Below are positions 19,461-26,740 of a stretch of 64,000 nt of DNA, piece by piece. Numbering within the stretch: position 1 is the stretch's first letter; every line of letters begins with the position of its first letter. This DNA comes from Nonomuraea ceibae (GTDB taxonomy: Bacteria; Actinomycetota; Actinomycetes; Streptosporangiales; Streptosporangiaceae), in the NCBI RefSeq assembly GCF_019396325.1, contig NZ_JAHKRO010000022.1, forward strand, positions 1 through 64,000. Reading direction: 5' to 3'. The notes under the pieces were generated by a model that saw only the letters and a list, made by a program, of their open reading frames with translations, did not search any database and was not told the DNA's origin. The position numbers were made by a program, and so were the translations under genes.

Positions 19461-19913
19461 ATGAGCGCTTGGGCAGTCATGGAGAAGTTTTACGCCGCCG
19501 AGGCCGCGTACGTCGCCGCCGGCGGATTCGGCAAGGCGTCGTACGACGACGTCGCCGTACACCTCGACCCTGAAGTGGTGCTGCACCAGGCGCCGGGATT
19601 GCCTTTCACCGGAACGGGAACCTGGCGCGGGCATGACGGGATGGAACGCTTTCTCGCCGCCTTCAGCGAGGTGTGGGAGTCGATGGAATTCCTGGAGCAG
19701 GAGCATTGGGGCGACAACAGCACGGTGGTCGTCCGCAACCGGGTCCGCTTCCGCGCCCGCGCCACAGGGCGGGACGTCGACGCCCTGATCATGCAGCTGA
19801 TCACCGTACGGGACGGGCGCATGCTCGAATGCCGGCCCTTCTACTGGGACCCCCAGGCCATCGCCGACGCCTGCCGTCCGCCTGTGGGGAGCCGTCGTCA
19901 CCCTGCGGTCTGA
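19461..19913 (+). CDS. SnoaL-like / NTF2-superfamily protein
   Basis: This 150-aa protein has the cone-shaped alpha+beta barrel pattern of the SnoaL/ketosteroid-isomerase group: an N-terminal helix (AVMEKFYAAEAAYVAAGG), VHLDPEVVLHQAPGLPFTGTGTWRGHDGMERFLAAF and the strand-rich half ending LITVRDGRMLECRPFYWDP. Members are small-molecule isomerases, cyclases or plain binding proteins, so no reaction can be assigned. It follows the groEL terminators and converges on the oxidoreductase gene 28 bases away. The ribosome binding site is weak (GGGGCA). Confidence 0.8.
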   Translation: MSAWAVMEKFYAAEAAYVAAGGFGKASYDDVAVHLDPEVVLHQAPGLPFTGTGTWRGHDGMERFLAAFSEVWESMEFLEQEHWGDNSTVVVRNRVRFRARATGRDVDALIMQLITVRDGRMLECRPFYWDPQAIADACRPPVGSRRHPAV

Positions 19914-19941
19914 GAGGCGGCGCGGGGACCGGGGACCGCCC

Positions 19942-20841
19942 TCACGCCTGCTTGAAGATCTCGAACATGGCGAAGTAGTTCTCGCTCCCGTGCCCCTCCG
20001 CGATCGCCCGTTCGGCGAGCTCCTTCATCAACCGGGGCTGCTCGGAATGGACGCCCTGTTCGGCGCTGGTCCGGAGGATGTGCTCCAGCGCGTTGAAGTT
20101 CATCTGCAGCGTCCCCAGATCCCCCGGATACGCCCCTTCGTCCAGGCTCGGCGCCTGCTGGGCGAGCCAGGCGGGGTTGAGCACCGCGGGCATGAACCAG
20201 CCCAGCGCGAGCTCGGAGAACTCGGCCGCCGGCACCCCCGCCGAGCCGACCAGCGCGGCGGCGTGCAGGAACCCGTTCACGGTCGCGTACATCATCTCCA
20301 GCATGGCGGTGTTGAACAGGACGGCCAGGCCGGGGTCGGCGCCGAGGTGGCGGGGGTCGCCCAGGAGCGCCAGCGTCCCCCGGTGGCGGTCGAAGACGTC
20401 CTGCGGCCCGGCGTACAGGAAGACCGACCCGGGCTCGCCGACGAGCGGCGGGGGCACCATGATCGCGCCGTCGAGGTAGCCGACGCCGCGCCCGGCCGCC
20501 CAGTCCGCCGTGTCGCGAGCTTCCGCGGGCGTCCCGGAGGTGAGGTTCACCAGCGTGCGGCCCTGGAAGGCGGCACCGGCGGCGTCGAGGACGCGGTGCG
20601 TGGTCGGGTAGTCGTTGAGGCACAGGATCGTGACGGGGCTGGCGGCGACGGCCTCGGTGACGGTGGCCGCGCGGCGCGCCCCCTTGGCGGCGAGGGCGTC
20701 GGCCTTGCCGGGGGTGCGGTTCCAGACCGTCAGGGTCAGGCCCTTGCCGAGAAGCGTCTCCGCCAGGACCAAGCCCATGGGGCCCAGGCCGACGACGGTG
20801 ACCGCGGTGCTGTTCTGTCCGGATGGATGCTGTTCTGTCAT
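19942..20841 (-). CDS. NAD(P)-dependent reductase, 6-phosphogluconate-dehydrogenase / imine-reductase type
   Basis: About 299 aa. The Rossmann motif VVGLGPMGLVLAETLLGKG and NRTPGKADALAAKGA indicate NADPH binding; LVNLTSGTPAEARDTADWAAGRGVGYLDGAIM is the substrate-loop signature of the beta-hydroxyacid dehydrogenase / imine reductase group. The all-alpha C-terminal domain holds no catalytic Lys at the usual position, which favours imine-reductase-like enzymes over hydroxyacid dehydrogenases. The start is ATG 20841 (ATG 20847 also possible). It is divergent from a MerR gene, and the MerR-type palindrome at 20855-20876 sits in its promoter, so it is the likely regulated target. Confidence 0.85.
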   Translation of the reverse strand: MTEQHPSGQNSTAVTVVGLGPMGLVLAETLLGKGLTLTVWNRTPGKADALAAKGARRAATVTEAVAASPVTILCLNDYPTTHRVLDAAGAAFQGRTLVNLTSGTPAEARDTADWAAGRGVGYLDGAIMVPPPLVGEPGSVFLYAGPQDVFDRHRGTLALLGDPRHLGADPGLAVLFNTAMLEMMYATVNGFLHAAALVGSAGVPAAEFSELALGWFMPAVLNPAWLAQQAPSLDEGAYPGDLGTLQMNFNALEHILRTSAEQGVHSEQPRLMKELAERAIAEGHGSENYFAMFEIFKQA

Positions 20842-20854
20842 ACACATAGGCTGG

Positions 20855-20876
20855 ACTCTCACATCGGCGTGAGAGT
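20855..20876. promoter_or_regulatory. MerR-type operator in a divergent promoter
   Basis: Perfect inverted repeat ACTCTCAC - ATCGGC - GTGAGAGT. On the minus strand it starts inside a TTGACT -35 box, the usual place for MerR regulators acting on stretched spacers. The adjacent merR gene starts 24 bases to its right. Confidence 0.85.
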
Positions 20877-20899
20877 CAACTCGAAGTGGCGGTCGTCAC

Positions 20900-21301
20900 A
20901 TGCGGATCGGAGAACTGTCGCGGCTCACGGGCGCCAGTGTGCGCTCGTTGCGTTACTACGAGGAACAGGGCCTGCTCCGGCCGTTGCGCCGGCCCAGCGG
21001 CTATCGGGAGTATCGCGAGGAGGACGCCGCCACGGTGCGGGGCATCCGGCTCCTGCTCGCCGCCGGGCTCAGCACCACGACGATCGGCGAGGTGCTCCCG
21101 TGCATGGTCGACGACGGCGAGATGCTGGCGCCGGCCTGTGGCGGGATGATCCCCGACCTGCTGCGCGAGCGTGAGCGGCTCAGCGCCGCCGCGGCCGACC
21201 TCCTTGCCGCCCGTGACCGGCTGGACGCCATCCTCGCGACCACCTCGGCGCTCGATCCCGTGGACCCGTCGGAGTGCGAAGCGATCGCACCGGCCACCTG
21301 A
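20900..21301 (+). CDS. MerR family transcriptional regulator
   Basis: This 133-aa regulator starts MRIGELSRLTGASVRSLRYYEEQGLL, the winged helix of MerR proteins (about 1-70), and continues with the dimerisation coiled coil (LRERERLSAAAADLLAARDRLDAIL). Cys89 and Cys101 flank the loop before the coiled coil (LPCMVDDGEMLAPACGG), as often seen in actinobacterial members; whether they sense anything is unknown. There is no effector-binding domain, so it is a short MerR. It should bind the palindrome at 20855-20876 and control itself and the divergent reductase. Confidence 0.92.
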   Translation: MRIGELSRLTGASVRSLRYYEEQGLLRPLRRPSGYREYREEDAATVRGIRLLLAAGLSTTTIGEVLPCMVDDGEMLAPACGGMIPDLLRERERLSAAAADLLAARDRLDAILATTSALDPVDPSECEAIAPAT

Positions 21302-21308
21302 CCGGGCG

Positions 21309-21659
21309 TCACCCGGCGGCCCCCAGCACGAGGGACGCGACGGCGAACGCGAGGAAGACCCCCGGGAAGCCGATGTTCCCGAACACCCGTTGCCGGACAT
21401 GTAGGGCCACCGCCCCCACGAAGAACAGCACGAGCCCCAGAGCGGCGGCGCCCCCCACGAACGGCACCCCCACCAGCCCGAGGAGCAGTCCCACGGCCCC
21501 GGCCGCCTTGAGCATGCCCAGCAGCGGTATCCAGGACGGCGAGATGCCGACAGCCGCGGCGTTGGCCAGGACGGTCTCGGCGCGGGCGAAGTCGGCGACG
21601 GCGGCCCAGAGGTTGATCACGATCGTGACCACCGTGACGATCACATAGGCGACGTACAT
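21309..21659 (-). CDS. DoxX family membrane protein
   Basis: This 116-aa protein has four hydrophobic helices and matches the DoxX-like family (WIPLLGMLKAAGAVGLLLGLVGVPFVGGAAALGLVLFFVGAVALHVRQR). DoxX-like proteins are small membrane proteins whose function is often linked to redox stress, but no reaction can be stated. A strong ribosome binding site (GGGGGAAAGG) precedes ATG 21659. It is divergent from the LysR gene at 21743, which makes it a candidate target of that regulator. Its stop lies 7 bases from the convergent merR stop. Confidence 0.85.
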   Translation of the reverse strand: MYVAYVIVTVVTIVINLWAAVADFARAETVLANAAAVGISPSWIPLLGMLKAAGAVGLLLGLVGVPFVGGAAALGLVLFFVGAVALHVRQRVFGNIGFPGVFLAFAVASLVLGAAG

Positions 21660-21742
21660 TGCCTTTCCCCCTTTCCTCCCGCATCCCAGCCTTGTCCCGC
21701 GCCCCCACCGGCGTCCAATACCTGCGTCTATAACCTGGGGGC

Positions 21743-22645
21743 ATGGATGTGGACACGAGGTTGCTGCGCTACTTCGTCGCCGTGGCGGAGGAAGGCAGCC
21801 TCACCCGGGCCTCAGCTCGCCTGTACGTGTCGCAGCCGGCGCTGACCAAGCAGATCAAGCAGCTCGAAGCGCTGCTCGGCGCCGAGTTGTTCCATCGTTC
21901 CCGGGCCGGGATGTCCCTGACCGAGGCGGGCCGGGCGCTGGCGGAGCGGACGCCCGCCCTGCTGGCCGACTGGGACGTGGCGCTGCGGCGCACCAGGCAG
22001 GCGGCCGGCCGGGCGGCCCGCGTGCTGCGGGTGGGCTTCCTGGCCAGCGCCGCCAACGAGGCCACCCAGCGCATCGTGGCGGAGTTCACCCGTGCCAGGC
22101 CGGGCTGGCGGGCCGACCTGCGCCAAGCCGCCTGGTCGAACCCGACGGCCGGGCTCGCCACGGGGGACGTCGACGTCGCCCTGCTGCGCCTGCCGTTCCC
22201 CGGCCAGGACGCGCTGCGCGTGGAAGTGCTCTTCTCCGAGCCCCGCTGGGTGGCGCTGCCCTCGGCCCATCCGCTGGCTGCCCGCGACGTGATCGCCTTC
22301 GAGGAGCTGTGGGACGAGCCGTTCGTGGCGGCTCCGGTGGAAACGGGCCCGTGGCGGGACTACTGGCTGGCGGCGGACGAGCGCGACGGCCACCCGGTGC
22401 GCGTCGGCGCCGTCACGGACCAGCCCGACGACTGGCTCAGCGCCATCGCCAACGGCTACGGCGTCGCCCTGGCCCCGGAGTCCGCCGCCCGCTTCTACGC
22501 CCGCCCAGGCATCACGTACCGCCCCGTCAGCGGCGTCAGCCCCACCCGCGTGGGCGTCGCCTGGACCCCGGCCGACGACGCCAACCCCGTCGTCCAGGAC
22601 TTCGTCCGCTGCTGCCTGGCGGTCAGGCGAAGCGACTGCGGATGA
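21743..22645 (+). CDS. LysR family transcriptional regulator
   Basis: This 300-aa regulator has an N-terminal winged helix (LLRYFVAVAEEGSLTRASARLYVSQPALTKQIKQLE, about 5-62) and a periplasmic-binding-protein-like effector domain (about 90-295). GGGGG just before ATG 21743 is the ribosome binding site. It is divergent from the DoxX gene, with 83 bases between the starts; LysR proteins commonly control such divergent neighbours. The effector is unknown. Confidence 0.93.
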   Translation: MDVDTRLLRYFVAVAEEGSLTRASARLYVSQPALTKQIKQLEALLGAELFHRSRAGMSLTEAGRALAERTPALLADWDVALRRTRQAAGRAARVLRVGFLASAANEATQRIVAEFTRARPGWRADLRQAAWSNPTAGLATGDVDVALLRLPFPGQDALRVEVLFSEPRWVALPSAHPLAARDVIAFEELWDEPFVAAPVETGPWRDYWLAADERDGHPVRVGAVTDQPDDWLSAIANGYGVALAPESAARFYARPGITYRPVSGVSPTRVGVAWTPADDANPVVQDFVRCCLAVRRSDCG

Positions 22646-22995
22646 CCGTCCACACCGGCCATGTCCGTGGGAGGGTGGACAAGAGCCGGCGCCTTCGCCA
22701 GATCAGCGCCTTCCCTCTCGGGCGGCTGCTTCGGTGGTCGCGTGCAAGGCCCTGGGACTGCCTGCTCCGCATGTGGCGGGGCATCGCTGGGACGTCCCGA
22801 TTCGGCCGGCGTTCTGGTGGTTGCGGTAAGTGCGTAACGCTCGGGGGTGCAGGGGGCCGGAGGCCCCTTGCCGGGGGTGCGGGGGCTTGCCCCCGTTTGG
22901 ACGCGGCCCGAGCCGCCGGCGCGCGAAGCGCGTGGGTCGAGGACCTTGGGGGTGGGGGCCGGAGACCCTGCGGGGCGGTCCGGGCGGTGGGGCGG
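22646..22995. other. 350-base intergenic region with G-rich hairpin repeats
   Basis: No gene is supported in this stretch. Its right half carries two near-identical direct repeats, CGGGGGTGCAGGGGGC (22842-22857) and CGGGGGTGCGGGGGC (22872-22886), each continuing into a hairpin: GGGGCC-GGA-GGCCCC (22853-22867) and CGGGGGC-TT-GCCCCCG (22880-22895). They resemble the repeated palindromic elements common in actinomycete genomes and also can terminate the flanking convergent transcripts. Confidence 0.6.
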
Positions 22996-23424
22996 TCAGG
23001 GCAGGGGCTTGACCCAGCGGGACCACTCTGACTGGGGTGAGTAGCCGGCGGCGGACCAGGCCGGGTGGGCGAGGGTGTTGTCGTGCAGCACCATGGCGTC
23101 GGCCCGGAAGGCGCCGAAGGCGGTGAAGCGGCGTTCGGCGGCGGCGAGCAGCGCGGTGGCGATGCCCTTGCGGCGGTGGGCCGGGTGGACGGCGAGGCGG
23201 TACAGGTGTGCCCGCCAGCCGTCCCAGCCGGCGATGAGGGTGCCCGCGAGCGCGCCGTCGAGCTCGGCGATCAGCAGCGCCTCCGGGTCGCGTTCGAGCA
23301 GGGCGGTGACCTTGTCGGGGGAGTCGCGGCGGTCGGTGCCTTCGGCGGCGTGGAGCCAGAAGTCCAGGACGGGCTCCACGTCGCCCGGGCCGCCGAACCG
23401 GATGTCCACCCCGAGGTCTCTCAT
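22996..23424 (-). CDS. GNAT family N-acetyltransferase
   Basis: This 142-aa enzyme transfers an acyl group from acyl-CoA to an amine; the substrate is not determined. GNAT motif A is RLAVHPAHRRKGIATALLAAAE (pyrophosphate-binding Q/RxxGxG/A, here RRKGIA), preceded by the beta-strand LLIAELDGALAGTLIAGWDG and followed by the C-terminal AHPAWSAAGYSPQSEWSRWVK. ATG 23424 is preferred over TTG 23442. There is no clear ribosome binding site, so the transcript may be leaderless. The next minus-strand gene ends 44 bases upstream. Confidence 0.9.
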   Translation of the reverse strand: MRDLGVDIRFGGPGDVEPVLDFWLHAAEGTDRRDSPDKVTALLERDPEALLIAELDGALAGTLIAGWDGWRAHLYRLAVHPAHRRKGIATALLAAAERRFTAFGAFRADAMVLHDNTLAHPAWSAAGYSPQSEWSRWVKPLP

Positions 23425-23467
23425 GGTTCGCGAACTTATCAAATGGCCGCGAACCGATCAGAGCCGG

Positions 23468-23998
23468 TCAGACGCCGTAATGGGCGATGATGTGGCCGCG
23501 CGCCAGGGTGTTGGCGGTGATGTTGAAGCCGACCGCGGCGGGGGAGGTGTCGCTGTCGACGCCGAGGCTGTCGACCGACAGCGCGTGCACGGTGAAGACG
23601 TAGCGGTGCGGGTCGCCGGGCGGGGGCGCGGCGCCGCCGTACTCCTTGGTGTTGTAGTCGTTGCGGGCGTGGACGGCACCCTGCGGCAGGCCCTTGAACT
23701 CGGGGCCGGTGCCGGCGCCGGTGGGCAGCTCGGTCACCGAGGCGGGGATGTCGAACAGCACCCAGTGCCAGAACCCGCTGCCGGTGGGGGCGTCGGGGTC
23801 GAAGCAGGTGACGGCGTAGCTCCTGGTGCCGTCGGGGGCGCCGGACCAGCGCAGGGCGGGGGACAGGTTCTGGCCCGTCATGCCCCAGTCGTTGAAGACG
23901 TGGAGGTCGTTCAGCCGGTCGCCGTCGGTGATGTCGTCGCTCTGCACGACGAGCGCCGGGGCGGACGGCAGGTGTTCGTGTGGCAGCGGTGCCGGCAC
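23468..23998 (-). CDS. YbhB/YbcL family PEBP-like protein (Raf kinase inhibitor-like)
   Basis: This 176-aa protein has the phosphatidylethanolamine-binding-protein fold: ALRWSGAPDGTRSYAVTCFDPDAPTGSGFWHWVLFDIPASV with the conserved DPDAP and HWV ligand-site motifs, and GPHRY-like DPHRYVFTVHAL later. Bacterial members bind small anionic ligands but their function is poorly known. The start is GTG 23998, preceded by CTAGGAGG with ideal spacing, and that ribosome binding site is part of an inverted repeat (24005-24042). The gene lies between GNAT and helD with no clear functional link. Confidence 0.9.
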   Translation of the reverse strand: MPAPLPHEHLPSAPALVVQSDDITDGDRLNDLHVFNDWGMTGQNLSPALRWSGAPDGTRSYAVTCFDPDAPTGSGFWHWVLFDIPASVTELPTGAGTGPEFKGLPQGAVHARNDYNTKEYGGAAPPPGDPHRYVFTVHALSVDSLGVDSDTSPAAVGFNITANTLARGHIIAHYGV

Positions 23999-24004
23999 GG
24001 TTTC

Positions 24005-24042
24005 CTCCTAGAGGTGATGGCTTTTCCCCGTCATCCTAGGAG
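24005..24042 (-). promoter_or_regulatory. Hairpin that can hide the ribosome binding site of the PEBP gene
   Basis: Perfect arms CTCCTAG (24005-24011) and CTAGGAG (24036-24042), with inner GATG/CATC. In the minus-strand transcript the 3' arm is CTAGGAG, the ribosome binding site of the PEBP gene seven bases before its GTG, so folding would block initiation. Confidence 0.5.
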
Positions 24043-24077
24043 CGATCGGCGCCGCTGCCACTGCCCCGCGCGCCGTG

Positions 24078-26078
24078 TCAGCCGGTGAGCTGGGCGGGCA
24101 GGGGTTTGGCGTGCAGGACGGTCAGGGACGTCACGGCACGGGTGAGCACCACGTACAGGCGGGCGAGCCCGCGGGGCTCGGCGTCGACGATGTCGGCGGG
24201 CTCGACCACGATCACGTGGTCGTACTCCAGGCCCTTGGCCAGCGTCGCCGGGACGATCAGCAGGCGGTGCTCGTCGGCCGCGTCGGGGTCGAGGACGGCG
24301 TGGGCGACGCCGTCGAGCGCGGCGGACGCGGACGCCACCTGCGCGTCGGGGACGATGACGCCGATCGAGCCCTCCTTGGCCAGGGTTTCGGTCACGGCCT
24401 GGCGGAGCTCGCCGCTGGGCCGTACCGAGAGTGAGCCGGCGCCGGGGCGCAGGGAGCGGGGGGCGGCCAGGCCGGGGGCGATGGAGGGGAGCAGGCGGGC
24501 GGCGTAGTCGAGGACCTCGCGCGGCACGCGGAAGCCGAGCGTCAGCTCGGTGACCTCGCCGGTGTCCTGGCCGAGGTGGCGCAGCACGTCCTCCCAGGAG
24601 CTGGTGGACCACGGGGTGGTGCCCTGGGCGAGGTCGCCGAGCACGGTGGCGGAGCCGTTGCGGCAGCGCCGGCCGAGCGCGCGGAGCTGCATCTGCGACA
24701 GGTCCTGGGCCTCGTCGACCACCAGGTGGCCGAGTGAGGGCGTGCGTTCGACGAGGTCGGCGAGCTCGTCGAGGAGCGCGGCGTCGGCCGCGGACCATTT
24801 CGCGGACTTCCAGCTCCGGTACGGTTTCCGCCAAAGGATCATTTGCTGCTCGTCGGGCGACAAATCGGATTTGGCGGCCTTGGCGAGGAACTCCGCGTCC
24901 GACAGCAGCCGATACAGCACCTGCTCCGGCGTCAGCTTCGGCCACACCGCGTCGACGAGCTGCTTGACCGGCTTCGACCGGGCCACCGCGTCCTGCACCC
25001 GGTCGTCGGGCGACTCGCCGCGCTGCTCCATCCGTACGAGCACCAGGTGCGCCAGCCGCTGGGCCAGCGCCGCCCGGCCGGGACCGTAGCGGGTGGTGCC
25101 GCGCAGCGAGGCGACGATCTCGCGCACCTCGTAGTCGGCCACCCGGTGCCGGTAGGCGCCCTTGGTGAACACCAGGCCCTCTTCGGGCTTGACGATGTGC
25201 AGCCACAGGGCGCGTTCGAGGACGGCGGCCATGCGGGCGTCGCCCTTGACGGCGGCGACCAGGGGGTCCTCGGCGGCGGCGTGCTCGCCGAGCAGCCCGG
25301 CCACCGTCGTCTGGTCGACCTTGACCTCGCCGAGCGCGGGGAGCACGGAGGAGATGTAGGACAGGAAGGCGCGGTTCGGCCCGACGATCATCACACCGGA
25401 CCTGGCGAGCCGCTCGCGGTGGGTGAACAGCAGGTAGGCGGCCCGGTGCAGGCCGACCGCGGTCTTCCCGGTGCCGGGGGCGCCCTGCACGCACACGGTC
25501 TGGGCGAGCGCGGCGCGGACGATCTCGTCCTGGTCGGGCTGGATCGTGGCCACGATGTCGCGCATCGGGCCGGTGCGGGGGCGTTCGATCTCCTCGGTGA
25601 GGATCCTGGAGGGGCCGATGTCGCCGCCCTGGCCGAGCGGCTCGTCCTCGAACGCGGTCAGCGCCCCGCCGTGATAACCGAAGCGGCGCCGCAGCACGAC
25701 GCCCATCGGGTCGGCCGGGCTCGCCTGGTAGAAGGCCCGCGACACCGGGGCCCGCCAGTCGATCACCAGGGGCCGGCTGCCGCCGTCGTGGACGTGGCGG
25801 CGGCCGACGTAGATGGTGGGCGGCAGGTCGTCGTCGGCGCCCCGGTCGAGGCGGCCGAAGAACAGCGGTGTGTCGGGGTGGTCGGCCAGCGCGGCGACCC
25901 GCTGGTCGAGCAGCGACTGGAGGATCTGCTGCGACACCCAGTCGCCGGCGGCGTCGGCCGACAGCGACTGCGCGTGGGCCCGCATGGCCTTCAGCGCAGC
26001 GCGGGACTCGGCTAGGTGGGCCTGTTCGGCCGCGAGCACGTCGGAGGGTATGTCGGGAGCCAGTTGGTCTGAGGGCAT
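24078..26078 (-). CDS. HelD/HelR-type RNA-polymerase-associated superfamily 1 helicase-like ATPase
   Basis: This 666-aa protein contains a UvrD/Rep-like ATPase core: Walker A GAPGTGKT at about 199-206, motif II VVDEAQDLSQMQ, motif III LGDLAQGTTPWS, and the C-terminal TLGFRVPREVL and GLEYDHVIVV motifs. The N-terminal coiled coil (ESRAALKAMRAHAQSL) fits the arm that enters the RNA polymerase secondary channel in HelD. HelD proteins recycle stalled RNA polymerase, and some actinobacterial members (HelR) protect against rifamycins; the sequence alone cannot assign that activity. No rifamycin-associated palindrome is seen upstream. GGGAGG lies nine bases before the ATG. Confidence 0.88.
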   Translation of the reverse strand: MPSDQLAPDIPSDVLAAEQAHLAESRAALKAMRAHAQSLSADAAGDWVSQQILQSLLDQRVAALADHPDTPLFFGRLDRGADDDLPPTIYVGRRHVHDGGSRPLVIDWRAPVSRAFYQASPADPMGVVLRRRFGYHGGALTAFEDEPLGQGGDIGPSRILTEEIERPRTGPMRDIVATIQPDQDEIVRAALAQTVCVQGAPGTGKTAVGLHRAAYLLFTHRERLARSGVMIVGPNRAFLSYISSVLPALGEVKVDQTTVAGLLGEHAAAEDPLVAAVKGDARMAAVLERALWLHIVKPEEGLVFTKGAYRHRVADYEVREIVASLRGTTRYGPGRAALAQRLAHLVLVRMEQRGESPDDRVQDAVARSKPVKQLVDAVWPKLTPEQVLYRLLSDAEFLAKAAKSDLSPDEQQMILWRKPYRSWKSAKWSAADAALLDELADLVERTPSLGHLVVDEAQDLSQMQLRALGRRCRNGSATVLGDLAQGTTPWSTSSWEDVLRHLGQDTGEVTELTLGFRVPREVLDYAARLLPSIAPGLAAPRSLRPGAGSLSVRPSGELRQAVTETLAKEGSIGVIVPDAQVASASAALDGVAHAVLDPDAADEHRLLIVPATLAKGLEYDHVIVVEPADIVDAEPRGLARLYVVLTRAVTSLTVLHAKPLPAQLTG

Positions 26079-26202
26079 GCGAAAGCGCCTCCCGGTGGTG
26101 GTCGGAGGTGGTGGTAACAGGTAGCGAATCCGCCAGTTTAGTGGCCGTGCCGGTGGGCCTCAAAAGCATTTAGCCGGGCGCGCGAGGGGGTAGGAAACCG
26201 GC

Positions 26203-26541
26203 GTGGCGCGCGTCCGGCTCGGCATCTCGCCGATCATTCCCACCGTCGCGAGCTTCCTGCTGGCGGCGCTGTGGGGGCTGTCGGTGTTCGCGGGCTGGGG
26301 GCTGCAGGCGTTCTGCTCGGGGACCGAGCTCGCCGCCGACTGCTCGCGCCGGCTCGCCGGGGTGTCCGCGGTGTCGGGGCTGTTCGCCGTCGCCGCCGCG
26401 GGCTGCACGCTGGCGGCCTGGCTGGCCGGAGCGGCCCGGCGCGACCCGCGGCTGTTCGGCAGGCTGATGGGAGCGGGGGCCGCGGCGTGGATCGCGGCCG
26501 AAGGAGTGCTGTTCCTCGGCGGCCTGCTGCTCCGCACCTAG
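26203..26541 (+). CDS. Small integral membrane protein of unknown function
   Basis: This 112-aa protein has three to four hydrophobic helices (IIPTVASFLLAALWGLSVFAGW; AGVSAVSGLFAVAAAGCTLAAWLAGA; LMGAGAAAWIAAEGVLFLGGLLL) and three Cys, two of them in the short extracytoplasmic loop (FCSGTELAADCSRR), possibly a disulfide. Translation starts at GTG 26203, preceded by TAGGAA. I recognise no family. It diverges from helD, whose start lies 124 bases away, and a hairpin at 26613-26631 may end its transcript. Confidence 0.75.
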   Translation: MARVRLGISPIIPTVASFLLAALWGLSVFAGWGLQAFCSGTELAADCSRRLAGVSAVSGLFAVAAAGCTLAAWLAGAARRDPRLFGRLMGAGAAAWIAAEGVLFLGGLLLRT

Positions 26542-26612
26542 CTGTAACGAAGCTGGGAAATACCGAAAAATCCGGGCATACCAGGTGCGTTTGTCGGATC
26601 ATCAGGGTATGT

Positions 26613-26631
26613 CGCTGCCGGACTGGCAGCG
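26613..26631 (+). terminator. Hairpin downstream of the small membrane protein gene
   Basis: Perfect 7-bp stem CGCTGCC / GGCAGCG with loop GGACT, 72 bases after the stop; no T-run follows. A weak terminator candidate. Confidence 0.45.
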
Positions 26632-26715
26632 CCGATGAGAGGACGCAGTGAGGGGGGTGGTTCGATTGTCGACGGCCCGCGGAGTCTCGTGGACGTGAGG
26701 CACTAGACCTGGCCT

Positions 26716-26736
26716 GGCCGCTCTTACGGAGCGGCC
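26716..26736 (-). terminator. Terminator of the XPB helicase gene
   Basis: Perfect 8-bp stem GGCCGCTC / GAGCGGCC (26716-26723, 26729-26736) just past the minus-strand helicase stop. Confidence 0.7.
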
Positions 26737-26740
26737 GGGC

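Noticed and set aside
22652..23031. Plus-strand frame through the G-rich repeat region
   Set aside because: It only reads repeats and hairpins, with Gly/Arg/Ala-rich composition and no start signal.
24031..26169. 712-codon minus-strand frame overlapping helD
   Set aside because: It is a shifted frame of the same strand with Arg/Pro/Gly-rich low-complexity product; the helD frame has all helicase motifs.
26079..26202. Rifamycin-associated element upstream of helD
   Set aside because: No matching palindrome is visible between helD and the membrane-protein gene, so rifamycin control is not supported.
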